Positions 26,966 through 35,076 of a DNA stretch of 64,000 nucleotides are shown here, piece after piece. Within the stretch, counting starts at the first letter, position 1; each line of letters begins with the position of its first letter. Made by a program: the position numbers and the translations under genes. The notes below the pieces were generated by a model, which was not told the DNA's origin, did no database searches, and worked only from the letters and a program-made list of their open reading frames with translations. The stretch comes from Aureitalea sp. L0-47. GTDB lineage: Bacteria; Bacteroidota; Bacteroidia; Flavobacteriales; Flavobacteriaceae. The stretch lies in assembly GCF_026126405.1 (NCBI RefSeq), contig NZ_JAFMTQ010000006.1, positions 62,001 to 126,000 on the forward strand, given 5' to 3'.

Positions 26966-27658
26966 TTATTCCTGAATTGGATTCTCAAGGTACGGGAATG
27001 GCAGGGAGAAATCTCTGTCGCCACTATCCACTCCGTCCGAAGTTAATTGCGGAGTTCCGTTATTCCCATCGAATCGAGTACCGCTGGTCCCTCCAAACAT
27101 AAGCGTTAGCGAGATATCGATCACATCGTCCGAAAGGGTTCTTCCCGTGAGTACGGCCCCCGTGGTTGGGTCGTAATAGGTTGTTTGCCCATCAGGGGCT
27201 ACCTGGAGCGCATCGAATTGCGCCAACACTGTAGTGAAGGTAGGAGCATCAAGACCCAGTATATTGGTTTCATAGTCGATGGTTGTCATTAGCGCATCAC
27301 CATATACGTCGTGGTAATCTTCCAGTGTCTCTTCGAAAGTTGGTTGGAAGGAAGCGCGATCGTTCACCAGGGATACGTTGAACATATTCTTCACATTGTC
27401 CGAACCGCTGAAAACCGTGTTCACACCCGGACGGCCCATAATATCTTCCTGTACAAAGGTACCGCTGAAATCAAAGGCTCCGATACAAGGCTCACAGGAG
27501 CTTCCTCCGCAGTCTATACCTTGTTCATCACCGTTCTGTATTCCGTCATCACAGCTTTCCTGTACAATCACGTTTCCGTTCTCATCGTCATCACATTGAA
27601 CAAACACCGCACTTGCGAGGATGGCTAGAATTAATAATTTGATTCTATATAATTTCAT
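26966..27658 (-). CDS. DUF4331-type lipoprotein (C-terminal half of the family)
   Basis: 230 residues with a lipoprotein-like signal (lipidated Cys22 in FVQCDDD). A Cys-rich segment follows (SCDDGIQNGDEQGIDCGGSSCEPCIG, residues about 35-60), resembling the DGxxNGxExxxDCGG modules of Bacteroidota surface proteins. The rest (LDAPTFTTVLAQFDALQ..., LPFPYLENP at the end) matches the second half of DUF4331 proteins as I know them. The upstream gene encodes the first half. Separate signal sequences in the two genes argue against a frameshifted single gene. Function unknown. Confidence 0.75.
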   Translation of the reverse strand: MKLYRIKLLILAILASAVFVQCDDDENGNVIVQESCDDGIQNGDEQGIDCGGSSCEPCIGAFDFSGTFVQEDIMGRPGVNTVFSGSDNVKNMFNVSLVNDRASFQPTFEETLEDYHDVYGDALMTTIDYETNILGLDAPTFTTVLAQFDALQVAPDGQTTYYDPTTGAVLTGRTLSDDVIDISLTLMFGGTSGTRFDGNNGTPQLTSDGVDSGDRDFSLPFPYLENPIQE

Positions 27659-27685
27659 GATTTTCTTTTTTACTTCGATGATTGA

Positions 27686-28396
27686 TTACTGTTTTCTCTT
27701 GGCCGATACCCAAACATTATACGCTGGCGGAAGGTTACTTATTCCAACAGCTTCACCCACATGGGTTGGTGCGGATCCCAACATAGAGTTAGGAATTTCA
27801 ACGGCTATGGCGAGTACATTCAAGCCTTCGAAAAAGTCTGTTGCTTCTCCCGGAGGCAGAAAGCCATCAGGAGCTACCGAACCAGAGATCACGCCGTTAA
27901 ACCTGTTAAAGTCGAAATAGAATGGATCCCTGCGTGGGCCGGCAAAGAAGCTCATACCATTGTTAGTGGTAGTTTGCACATCATCTATAGTAGATATCTT
28001 AACGGCTGTTCTTTCGGCAAAGGTCGCAACCTCGCTGCTCAGTCCTGTTTGTGCAGGTTGGGCGGGACCAAAGAAATACATCGAATCTCCTCTTTTCACT
28101 GCCTGGATAACCAGGTCTTCTATAAAATCACCGGTATTGTCGATATTAAATTCAACCATAACATCTTCATCGAAAGATGCGTTCTCCGTTATAGTTCCCG
28201 GTACAAGAGGCCCCTGGAGCGTAGCGATAAGTACCGTATTATTGGGATTATCACCTTCAAAAGCGAAGAGATCAGCTATGTCGGTAGTAGTACCGGCGAC
28301 GGCTGGCGCATCTATGTGGTCTGCAGCAACGAAGACTCCAGAGAGAACTAATAGTCCAGCTCCGGCGATGGCTGCAAAAAGTTTCGTTTTTTTCAT
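27686..28396 (-). CDS. DUF4331 family exported protein (N-terminal half of the family)
   Basis: 236 residues with a signal peptide (about 1-25). The mature N terminus ADHIDAPAVAGTTTDIADLFAFEGD is the diagnostic DUF4331 start, and FAGPRRDPFYFDFNRFNGV and the C-terminal LPPAYNVWVSAKRKQ are also typical. It ends 27 bp before the lipoprotein gene of the same family. Proposed role: an extracytoplasmic protein of unknown biochemical activity. A TAGCTTCA box on the minus strand (complement of 28424-28431) lies 27 bp upstream and could be its -7 element. Confidence 0.82.
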   Translation of the reverse strand: MKKTKLFAAIAGAGLLVLSGVFVAADHIDAPAVAGTTTDIADLFAFEGDNPNNTVLIATLQGPLVPGTITENASFDEDVMVEFNIDNTGDFIEDLVIQAVKRGDSMYFFGPAQPAQTGLSSEVATFAERTAVKISTIDDVQTTTNNGMSFFAGPRRDPFYFDFNRFNGVISGSVAPDGFLPPGEATDFFEGLNVLAIAVEIPNSMLGSAPTHVGEAVGISNLPPAYNVWVSAKRKQ

Positions 28397-28695
28397 TTGT
28401 ATAAAATTTTGTAATTACCTTATTGAAGCTATTCCAAAATATTATTCAGATGGAACCACTTCGCTTTCGCGTAAACTTGTTTTAATCATTTTCGAAAGTA
28501 TAATTAAAAAAGTTTATGCTCATTTCATATTCGAAGGTTTTTAATTATTTATTTTTATGCCTTGGTGATTATTTAGGACGAAAATAAGCCTATGGTTTTT
28601 AACTTGCAATAATTCTTTTATGAATCGGTATTTTGCGAGTGCTGCTCAATTCGATTTTAATTCTGAATAGTTAACAGAAAAACAAACCCAATATT
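28397..28695. other. 299-bp AT-rich intergenic region between divergent genes
   Basis: It holds the upstream regions of the DUF4331 unit (minus) and the LETM1-related gene (plus). A TTG at 28604-28606 with TATTTTG at 28629 (22-bp spacer) could drive the plus-strand gene. No open frame longer than a few codons, no convincing hairpin and no LytTR-type repeat is seen. Confidence 0.5.
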
Positions 28696-29892
28696 GTGAA
28701 TCCATCAGCATCAGACTGGATACCGAAATACCTCCATCTCCTTGAAGAAAACGGCAAGGAGTCGAGTATTCCCACTCCCGAACAATTCTACCACGAATTG
28801 AAAAAAACAGGGTTCATCTATGGTGTGTCCATGGATGCTATTCCGAAGGAATCTATTAGCACCTTAAAGTTAACCCGGGAAGAGTTCACCAAAGTAAATC
28901 TCTTTCACGCGTTGTACTACTCCTTCATAGACGAGAGGGGAAGTGGTTCCAAGGAAGAAGCTACTAAAAGTATTATCAACTATTATGATACGATGGACAA
29001 AGGACGAACCGGGTTCCTAAAAAAGCTAACCCTCTCTCCATCCTATTCACAGAAGCTAGAAAAGATCCTCGCCGCCCGCCTGCAGGAAACTAACACCTTT
29101 CTTAACAAGGGCGTTACCGGTGTACTCACCTATGCATTGTTGTATGTAGATGTACTTGCCTATCAGTATGCACTTCGGGACCCGGAGAATTTCCGCTCCT
29201 ACGCCGAACAGATGGAAAGTACTGTTATAAGCGCGTGCTTCCTGGCCTTGAATTCGAAAAAGAAAAAGAACAAATACGATAAACTCCTAATCGAGTTATT
29301 TCAATCTTCTGCCGATTTTCTGGCACATAAGCCGTCTAAGGGACTCACACTATCTACCCTGCACCATCTCCAATCGACCACCTATCTCGAAAAAAGGTAT
29401 TTGCTGGATATCTGCACCATCACTGTTTGGGACGATCACGTTATGGACGAAGAGGAATTGGCATTTCTTAAAGAACTTACCTCCAAATTGCAACTATCGG
29501 AAAAAGAACTGAACGAAAGCCTTTCCCACCTGGCTAACTTCATGAAGGTGAATAAAACTTCGATTAAGTTCTTTGAATACGCCAATCCGGTAAAACTCTT
29601 CTACAAGCAATCCACCGCTACGGTAAAATTGCTCATTCTGAGAAACAAAAAACGTCTTCAGAAAGAATTGGAGGAAAGTGGTGAGTTATTGGTGCTACTA
29701 TCCCAATCGACCTCTCGCGAGCTTTCGGATAGTGAAAAGGACAAGGTAAAACAGCAGTTGCTGGACATTTGTAAGACCATTCCTTCCCTTACCGTTTTTC
29801 TACTTCCCGGAGGAACCGTACTTCTACCGATCTTAATTAAATTTATTCCAAAATTATTGCCTTCGGCATTTAGAGAAAACAGGATTGAATAG
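28696..29892 (+). CDS. LETM1-related/TerB-like membrane-associated protein
   Basis: 398 residues starting at GTG (28696), since no in-frame ATG precedes the conserved region. It is mainly helical and charged. A central part (DICTITVWDDHVMDEEELAFLKELTSKLQLSEKELNESL, about 238-275) resembles a TerB-like acidic helical domain, and the C-terminal segment (residues about 350-398: LLDICKTIPSLTVFLLPGGTVLLPILIKFIPKLLPSAF) is the hydrophobic LETM1-like signature, with Pro and Gly-rich membrane helix. Similar flavobacterial proteins are described as LETM1-related biofilm-associated proteins; the role here is inferred from that. The following gene starts 4 bp after its stop. Confidence 0.82.
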   Translation: MNPSASDWIPKYLHLLEENGKESSIPTPEQFYHELKKTGFIYGVSMDAIPKESISTLKLTREEFTKVNLFHALYYSFIDERGSGSKEEATKSIINYYDTMDKGRTGFLKKLTLSPSYSQKLEKILAARLQETNTFLNKGVTGVLTYALLYVDVLAYQYALRDPENFRSYAEQMESTVISACFLALNSKKKKNKYDKLLIELFQSSADFLAHKPSKGLTLSTLHHLQSTTYLEKRYLLDICTITVWDDHVMDEEELAFLKELTSKLQLSEKELNESLSHLANFMKVNKTSIKFFEYANPVKLFYKQSTATVKLLILRNKKRLQKELEESGELLVLLSQSTSRELSDSEKDKVKQQLLDICKTIPSLTVFLLPGGTVLLPILIKFIPKLLPSAFRENRIE

Positions 29893-29896
29893 TAGC

Positions 29897-30877
29897 ATGC
29901 GCGTTAACCTCATATTTGTATTTCTATGTTTCTTCTTCGGAAAGCCCTCCTACGGACAGGACCATCCAATTGAGTCAACTCCTGCGGATAGCACAGAATT
30001 AGTGCCCTTTGTAGCCTATTGGTCCATAGGAGACAGTTTTGAATTCAATATGCGGAAGATCGAAATTCGATGGGAGGACGATATTCTAGTAAAATCGGAC
30101 ACACTATCACGAAAGATCCAGTTTGAAGTGATCGATTCCACCGAGACAATGTACAAGGTAAAATGGCGTTTCAAACGACCTAAAATAGACGAAGGAATAG
30201 CGAAGAATCTGTTTAAGACTCTTACTAAAGAAGACCTGTACACAACAGTGATATACACTACAAATGAACTGGGTGAATTCATAGGGGTGGAGAATTGGGA
30301 AGCAATAAGAAAAAATATGCTCGAGGATATGGAGCTCACAATGCGAAGAAAATTTGGGAAATATATGGGCTCGGAAGAGGATATTGAGAACGCTATGAAA
30401 CCATTTCGAGAAGCCTATAGTACCAAAGAAGGAATTGAAGAACTGGCGCTCAAGGAATTATTCTATTTTCATTTTCCCATGGGCTATGAATATGAGGTGG
30501 ATGAGACGTATGAGTACGAGGAATTTTTAAGCTCTTTTGTGGGAGGTGAAGGTATGCGTGGAGTTGCTAAGGTCACCATAGACAATGTTGATCAAGATAA
30601 TGGTATTTGCCGTGTAACTCACGAAATGCAGGTGAACCCGGAAGATGCAATGAAAGAGACACTATTACTACTCGAAGAAATGGGAATGGATACTGACACC
30701 ATGGATGAGTCGATGAAAACTGCGGGCTTACGGATGGATGACTTCAATACTTTTATCTACTATTACGACTATGGACTTCCAATGACCATCAATACCAGCA
30801 GGATCATAGACATTGACCTTCCCGGCGAGAAAGTAAAACGAGAAGAGAAATTCATCATCGACCTGGTGAGAAACTAA
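29897..30877 (+). CDS. Secreted protein of unknown function
   Basis: About 326 residues from the ATG at 29897; an in-frame TTG at 29885 overlaps the previous gene and is less likely. It has a signal peptide (MRVNLIFVFLCFFFGKPSYGQ) and a mature part rich in Glu, Lys and beta-type segments (FEFNMRKIEIRW, IQFEVIDSTETMYKVKWRF, YEYEVDETYEYEEFLSSF). There are no Cys clusters, membrane helices or catalytic motifs that I recognise. It follows the LETM1-related gene by 4 bp and converges on the LytTR regulator gene, with 8 bp between the stop codons. A cell-envelope role is likely from the signal alone. Confidence 0.72.
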   Translation: MRVNLIFVFLCFFFGKPSYGQDHPIESTPADSTELVPFVAYWSIGDSFEFNMRKIEIRWEDDILVKSDTLSRKIQFEVIDSTETMYKVKWRFKRPKIDEGIAKNLFKTLTKEDLYTTVIYTTNELGEFIGVENWEAIRKNMLEDMELTMRRKFGKYMGSEEDIENAMKPFREAYSTKEGIEELALKELFYFHFPMGYEYEVDETYEYEEFLSSFVGGEGMRGVAKVTIDNVDQDNGICRVTHEMQVNPEDAMKETLLLLEEMGMDTDTMDESMKTAGLRMDDFNTFIYYYDYGLPMTINTSRIIDIDLPGEKVKREEKFIIDLVRN

Positions 30878-30885
30878 TCCAGCGT

Positions 30886-31641
30886 TTACTCCAGCCAGAT
30901 CTTAAAGTCCTTCACACGTTCCCTGGCTACTATGACCTCCTGCTCTCTAAAACTGTTCAGTTTCAGTTGAAGTCGGCTATTAGTGTAAGAAATTATATCC
31001 TTTATCGCGTTGATATTCACGATAAAGGTTCGGTTCACCCGGAAGAATTCCTGTGGAGCGATCTCATCAATAAGCTGTTCCAGAGTGTTGTCCAGCAGGT
31101 AGTTCCTGCCTTCGAAAGTATGGGCATAGGTGCCTTTGTTTTCAGAGTAAAAACACTCGATCTCGTCTACGGCGATCATTTTAATGTGTTGTCCGATCCT
31201 GGTTGTAAACCGCTTTTTATACTGTCGCTCCACTGGATTGGAAAGTAGTTTCCGAATATCCTCGAAGTTGAGTTGAACGTTCTTTTTTTCAGGAATATTA
31301 TTTTTAAACTGATTCACAGCATGCTCGAGCTCCTCCTCATCTATGGGTTTCAGTAAATAATCGATACTGTTAAGCTTAAATGCCTGAAGCGCATATTCAT
31401 CGAAGGCGGTTGTGAATATGATAGCGCTTTTTACTTCTACCTCATCGAAGATCTCGAAGGACAATCCATCACTTAATTGTATATCGAGAAAGATCAGGTC
31501 CGGATGATCATTGTTAGAGAACCACTCGATGGATTCTTCCACACTATGCAGTATCTGGTTAACTACTATCCCTTGTTTTTCCAGCATTCGCTGAAGTCTT
31601 CTGGCTGATGGCCTTTCATCTTCAATGATCAGTACGTTCAT
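30886..31641 (-). CDS. LytTR-type response regulator
   Basis: 251 residues. Residues 1-118 are a receiver domain with acidic pocket Glu7-Asp8, phospho-acceptor Asp53 (IFLDIQLSDG), a Thr-Thr in IIFTTAFDEY and Lys in LLKPID. Residues about 145-248 are a LytTR DNA-binding domain (RIGQHIKMIAVDEIECFYSENKGTYAHTFEGR ... FFRVNRTFIVNINAI ... VIVARERVKDFKIWL). It is the last gene of the unit that begins with four 2TM genes. The histidine kinase is encoded upstream in the same locus. I infer that it binds the repeated elements at 33048, 35554, 37838 and 52914, including one ahead of its own operon. Confidence 0.95.
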   Translation of the reverse strand: MNVLIIEDERPSARRLQRMLEKQGIVVNQILHSVEESIEWFSNNDHPDLIFLDIQLSDGLSFEIFDEVEVKSAIIFTTAFDEYALQAFKLNSIDYLLKPIDEEELEHAVNQFKNNIPEKKNVQLNFEDIRKLLSNPVERQYKKRFTTRIGQHIKMIAVDEIECFYSENKGTYAHTFEGRNYLLDNTLEQLIDEIAPQEFFRVNRTFIVNINAIKDIISYTNSRLQLKLNSFREQEVIVARERVKDFKIWLE

Positions 31642-31679
31642 ATTGTTATATGATAATTTTTTGGTTGAAATTAAGAATT

Positions 31680-32027
31680 TTATCGGAAGGTATTGTTGTT
31701 GTATTTTTCCTTATCCTCCAGGTCTTTGTCCATGTATTCCTTGATCTTTCGCTCTTCCCATTTTTTGAAGAAACCAGTTTTGAATTGAAAAACATATAAT
31801 CCGTGAAACGCCAGGCCGATCCCCCAAAAGAATGGCGTGGTAAAATGTTCCCAGTGCGGAACATGAAATGACTCTAATCCGTCGAAAATACCTGTAGCAA
31901 TCACCATCAAAAAGGCGTTCACAAAAAGGTATATAGTGAGGTGAGTATAAAATCCTTTTATCTCATCAACCCTTTTCTTGGCTTTTTGATATTTTTCACT
32001 TTCTTTATTGATAGGTTCCATTTGCAA
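31680..32027 (-). CDS. 2TM domain protein (copy 4 of the free set)
   Basis: 115 residues built around one 2TM domain: a charged helix (YQKAKKRVDEIKGFYTHLTIYLFVNAF), two membrane segments (about 28-48 and 66-86 with FFWGIGLAFHGLYVF) and the terminal WEERKIKEYMDKD motif. It is one of four consecutive free-standing copies ahead of the response regulator gene, and it starts 4 bp after the previous copy ends. It carries a longer N-terminal extension (MQMEPINKESE) than its siblings. The molecular role of 2TM domains is not known; the link to LytS/LytTR signalling is contextual. Confidence 0.87.
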   Translation of the reverse strand: MQMEPINKESEKYQKAKKRVDEIKGFYTHLTIYLFVNAFLMVIATGIFDGLESFHVPHWEHFTTPFFWGIGLAFHGLYVFQFKTGFFKKWEERKIKEYMDKDLEDKEKYNNNTFR

Positions 32028-32031
32028 GTAA

Positions 32032-32382
32032 TTATCGGTTCTCCTTTTCTTCTTTCTCTATGATCTCTCGGATCTTTCGCTCTTCCCATCTTTTCAGAAA
32101 CTTGAATTTGTGTCTGTAGACATATAATCCATGAATCCCCAGGACAATTCCCCAAATTATAAGTGTTCCATAGGTGTTCAATTCCATCCAGGGATCAAGC
32201 TTCAGGACAAACTCCTTATCACCAAAAGCCGAAATAACATTAGTTTTGATTAAAATGAGAAATATATTAACTATGATATAGGCTGTAATGTGCTTGTGGA
32301 AGCCTTTAATGGCATCAACTTTCTTCCTGGCTCGTTCGTATTTTTCTTGTACTGAAGTTTTCAAAATAATATCTAGTTCCAT
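32032..32382 (-). CDS. 2TM domain protein (copy 3)
   Basis: 116 residues. It follows the same plan as its siblings: charged helix YERARKKVDAIKGFHKHITAYIIVNIFLILIK, a long loop (KTNVISAFGDKEFVLKLDPWMELN), second membrane helix TLIIWGIVLGIHGLYVYRHKF and WEERKIREIIEKEEKENR. The loop between the helices is about 15 residues longer than in the 97- and 101-residue copies. It overlaps the upstream copy by 10 bp, so the two are translationally coupled. Confidence 0.87.
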   Translation of the reverse strand: MELDIILKTSVQEKYERARKKVDAIKGFHKHITAYIIVNIFLILIKTNVISAFGDKEFVLKLDPWMELNTYGTLIIWGIVLGIHGLYVYRHKFKFLKRWEERKIREIIEKEEKENR

Positions 32383-32678
32383 TTGTTAGTGTTGTCTTCG
32401 TCCATAAACTCTTTCATCTTTCTTTCCTCCCAATCCCTGCCAAGGAATGGATTCCATCGGAATGCTTTTAAAGCCTGGAAGATTATTGCAATTCCCCATC
32501 CGAAAGCAGCCCATAGAAACCACATATAGCTCCACCCGTTGGTGTAGTAGTTAAGGGCAGCCAGGAAGGTGATGAATACTACGAAAAAGATAAGGCTATT
32601 ATAAAATTTCTTGATCTCCTCTACGCGCTCTTTTGCCCGTAGGTATTTATTTTCTCGTTCCTGATTATTAAAATCCAT
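32373..32678 (-). CDS. 2TM domain protein (copy 2)
   Basis: 101 residues: YLRAKERVEEIKKFYNSLIFFVVFITFLAALNYY, then WFLWAAFGWGIAIIFQALKAF and GRDWEERKMKEFMDEDN. The His in the consensus GFYtHLt is replaced by Asn-Ser (KFYNSLI), and the second helix lacks the HG pair of copies 3 and 4. These differences suggest the copies have diverged in partner choice. It overlaps the next copy by 10 bp and follows copy 1 by 12 bp. Confidence 0.86.
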   Translation of the reverse strand: MDFNNQERENKYLRAKERVEEIKKFYNSLIFFVVFITFLAALNYYTNGWSYMWFLWAAFGWGIAIIFQALKAFRWNPFLGRDWEERKMKEFMDEDNTNKWN

Positions 32679-32690
32679 GACTTGTTTTAA

Positions 32691-32984
32691 TTAAAATTTT
32701 AATTCGTCTTCTTCCATAAATTTCTCAATCTTTCGCTCTTCCCATCCTCGTCCGAATAAAGGATTCCACCCAAAGGTGTCGATGGCATGCCCAACAACGC
32801 CTATCCCCCATCCGAAAATTGGAAATAGGGCCCATGGGAATCGAGTGCTTATCACATTCAGAAATATAAAAAATGGAATGAAAATCAGATAGATGGTCAG
32901 GTGTGTATAAAACCCTTTTAGTTTGTCCACTTTTTCCTTTGCTCTTCTGAATCTAAGGTCGTTTGTTGCTTGGTATGTCCTCAT
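32691..32984 (-). CDS. 2TM domain protein (copy 1, first gene of the operon)
   Basis: 97 residues: FRRAKEKVDKLKGFYTHLTIYLIFIPFFIFLNV, FPWALFPIFGWGIGVVGHAI and GWNPLFGRGWEERKIEKFMEEDE. Its sequence is closest to the C-terminal 2TM domain of the adjacent histidine kinase (shared FPWAIFPI..GWG and GWNPFFG blocks), so duplication from, or into, the kinase is likely. It is preceded by a 97-bp gap containing the LytTR-type site and a -7-like box, making it the first gene of a unit of four 2TM copies and the response regulator. Confidence 0.88.
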   Translation of the reverse strand: MRTYQATNDLRFRRAKEKVDKLKGFYTHLTIYLIFIPFFIFLNVISTRFPWALFPIFGWGIGVVGHAIDTFGWNPLFGRGWEERKIEKFMEEDELKF

Positions 32985-33006
32985 GATGTGCGATTTAATT
33001 ACACAT

Positions 33007-33077
33007 TAAAAGTACTGTGTGTTAGTGTATTGTTACAATGAAAGAGAACGAACTGTCGAATTAGATTCCTGAACTGT
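33007..33077 (-). promoter_or_regulatory. LytTR-type operator and promoter of the 2TM/LytTR operon (site 1)
   Basis: Read on the minus strand, direct repeats ACAGTTCAG (complement of 33069-33077) and ACAGTTCGT (33048-33056) are separated by 12 bp. After the second ACAGTTC, 35 bp lead to TACTTTTA (33007-33014), a TAnnTTTG-like -7 box. The 2TM start codon follows 22 bp later. No TTG -33 element is evident, as expected of an activator-dependent promoter. A GATTCCT/AGGAATC inverted repeat (33064-33090) overlaps the upstream half-site and the end of the kinase gene. Confidence 0.82.
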
Positions 33078-33081
33078 AATT

Positions 33082-34413
33082 CTAGGAATCTTCTTCCATA
33101 AATTTACGGATTTTTCGCTCTTCCCAGTCCTTTCCGAAGAAAGGATTCCATCCAAATACTTCCGAGGCATGGCCCATAACTCCGAAGCCCCATCCTCCAA
33201 TAGGGAAGATCGCCCAGGGAAAACTGGTACTGCGAATATTGATGTAGATAAATACGGGGACCATGATAAGATATATGGTAAGGTGAATGTAAAAACCCTT
33301 TAGCTCCTCTACCTTCTTTTTAGCGCGCTCCAGGCGCTTTCCGCTAATATAGGTCTCCTGTGTAGGCAAGGCTATGGATGCCTTGGTTAGCAATGGAATA
33401 GCCACCCTGAATTCGCGATCGCTCTGCTGGATGCGTACCGGTTGGTCCGTAAGAAGGAAATAGCGTTGTTTTATATTCTGAAGTCCTACGCCACTGCCCT
33501 CCTTCACCACTGCTTTTGGCTGAACGTTATTCTTAATTATGAGGTTATTACCTTCTTCGTAAATAGTAATGTGAAGTTTTTTAGAAGGCATGACCTGGTT
33601 GTGCTTCACGGCATTCTCCAGTAGAAGTTGCAGACTGAGAGGAACTACCTTGGCTTCGGGATTGCTTAAAGTTTCGGGTACTGTAAAAACGATACTATCC
33701 TCAAATCGCATCTTGATGAGCGACATATAGAGTTTCGCAAACTTCAGTTCTTCCTCAACCGTTATGAGTTCCTTGTTCTTTTGCTCCAGGACATAGCGGT
33801 ATACCTTAGATAGCGAAGTGGTGAAGCGGGTAGCAGCTTCAGGGTTTTCCTCTATCAAGCTGGTAAGCACATTTAAGCTATTGAATAAGAAATGAGGATC
33901 GAGTTGGTTTTTAAGGGCGTCGAACTGCGCAGAAGCAGTCTTGGCGATGATCTTCTGCTCTTTTACCTTGGCCTCCTGCCTGTGGTTGTAATAATAGAAA
34001 ATGTAGAAAACCGAAATAACTACCAATGCTACCAGCATGGACGGTCCGTAGTCGATAAAAGATTCATTCCTTAGAAATTCGGTGAAACCCAGCCCACCGA
34101 TAATTACTTCGGTAATGATCCGGATGAACCATAAAGTGACTAGCGTAATGCCAAGTCCAGCAAGGATACCCTTTGCCAGTAGTCTCTTTTCCAGCATTCG
34201 ATTTCCATGTTTCTTTTGGTAATTGATAAAAAATACGGCATTGGCCATATACAGCAATACAGAGTACAACTGGTTATATAAAAATGCCTTTAGAAGGGTT
34301 GGGCCAGTTAGATTGATTTCCCCGGCCAAAACATACCGGATAATACCAAGTACGAGGAATATCAGGGTTCCTACAAAGAATGCCTTGCCTAGCTCTTTAA
34401 AGAATCGCATCAT
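33082..34413 (-). CDS. LytS-like sensor histidine kinase with C-terminal 2TM domain
   Basis: 443 residues. Four hydrophobic segments lie at about 10-30, 42-64, 83-105 and 124-142. The His-kinase region follows, with phospho-acceptor His174 in DPHFLFNSLN; the ATPase N box is LLENAVKHN (264-272) and the G box GSGVGLQNIKQRY (306-318), which is typical of LytS/YesM-type kinases. Residues about 359-443 are a complete 2TM domain (RAKKKVEELKGFYIHLTIYL ... WEERKIRKFMEED). The start ATG overlaps the stop codon of the TPR gene by one base (TAATG). The fusion physically links sensor and 2TM domain, which supports a role for the free 2TM copies as partners in sensing. Confidence 0.95.
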   Translation of the reverse strand: MMRFFKELGKAFFVGTLIFLVLGIIRYVLAGEINLTGPTLLKAFLYNQLYSVLLYMANAVFFINYQKKHGNRMLEKRLLAKGILAGLGITLVTLWFIRIITEVIIGGLGFTEFLRNESFIDYGPSMLVALVVISVFYIFYYYNHRQEAKVKEQKIIAKTASAQFDALKNQLDPHFLFNSLNVLTSLIEENPEAATRFTTSLSKVYRYVLEQKNKELITVEEELKFAKLYMSLIKMRFEDSIVFTVPETLSNPEAKVVPLSLQLLLENAVKHNQVMPSKKLHITIYEEGNNLIIKNNVQPKAVVKEGSGVGLQNIKQRYFLLTDQPVRIQQSDREFRVAIPLLTKASIALPTQETYISGKRLERAKKKVEELKGFYIHLTIYLIMVPVFIYINIRSTSFPWAIFPIGGWGFGVMGHASEVFGWNPFFGKDWEERKIRKFMEEDS

Positions 34414-35039
34414 TAGCCTTCACAGTTTTCTTTCAGAACGGTCTCCGCGTATTCACCGCCTCCGCGAGGGTGAAATTCACCGGCTGGTTCTTCATTTGCA
34501 AATAGTTCGATAGCGCGTTTGATGTCGTCGCAATATACATCAGTGGGCTGTTTGAACCACTTGGCAGTTCCTATATCCCACTGGGCCTTCCCCAGCACGA
34601 CGCGTGGATTTTCCGGGTCTATATCGAAAGCCTTTTGGTACAATTCGGCGATCTTTTGAGAATATTTCATTCCGTATTGCTGTCCGTCGTACACTACCCA
34701 GGCTGTGAGTAATTGTGCTTCTAAAACATAGATCTCGGCATTGTTTTCAGTTAAAGCTTTGGCGTCATTCAGGAAATCCCTGGCCTTGTCCATCTGGGCT
34801 ACCATTTTTTCCTTGTCCTTTTCAGAATAACTATTGAACACATTGATCTGGGCAATATAGAAACGTGGTAACCAGTTATCCGTTTCTACCTGGGCAATAC
34901 GCTCGAACAAATTTGCAGCTTCCCAGGGTTTTTCAGACTTCCACAACTCGAAAGCCTTGGTCATTCCCTGTTGGTACTTCGACTGGGCGAAGCCAGCCGC
35001 CGAAATGATTAAAATAAGTAATGTGATTGTTCTTTTCAT
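34413..35039 (-). CDS. Exported TPR-like helical protein
   Basis: 208 residues with signal peptide MKRTITLLILIISAAGFAQ. The rest is helical with TPR-like pairs (AFELWKSEKPWEAANLFERIAQ; NAEIYVLEAQLLTAW; KIAELYQKAFDIDPENPRVVLGKAQ). Two Cys near the C terminus (YCDDIK, NCEG) may form a disulfide. It is directly upstream of and overlaps the histidine kinase gene, and the DUF2141 gene lies 37 bp before it. It is therefore a good candidate for an accessory periplasmic sensor protein of the kinase, which is inference from coupling. Confidence 0.8.
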   Translation of the reverse strand: MKRTITLLILIISAAGFAQSKYQQGMTKAFELWKSEKPWEAANLFERIAQVETDNWLPRFYIAQINVFNSYSEKDKEKMVAQMDKARDFLNDAKALTENNAEIYVLEAQLLTAWVVYDGQQYGMKYSQKIAELYQKAFDIDPENPRVVLGKAQWDIGTAKWFKQPTDVYCDDIKRAIELFANEEPAGEFHPRGGGEYAETVLKENCEG

Positions 35040-35076
35040 AATTATGGCTTGAAGTTACTAAAGATATTTGTTACCC

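Noticed and set aside
26966-28396. Interpretation of the two DUF4331 genes as one frameshifted gene
   Set aside because: Each half starts with its own signal sequence and they are separated by 27 bp of non-coding sequence.
27761-28544. Long plus-strand frames antisense to the DUF4331 gene (196 and 194 codons)
   Set aside because: They overlap a gene with a clear signal peptide and family motif and have no recognisable features themselves.
33064-33090. GATTCCT/AGGAATC inverted repeat as a terminator of the kinase gene
   Set aside because: No T-run follows it on the minus strand, and it overlaps the upstream half of the LytTR-type site.
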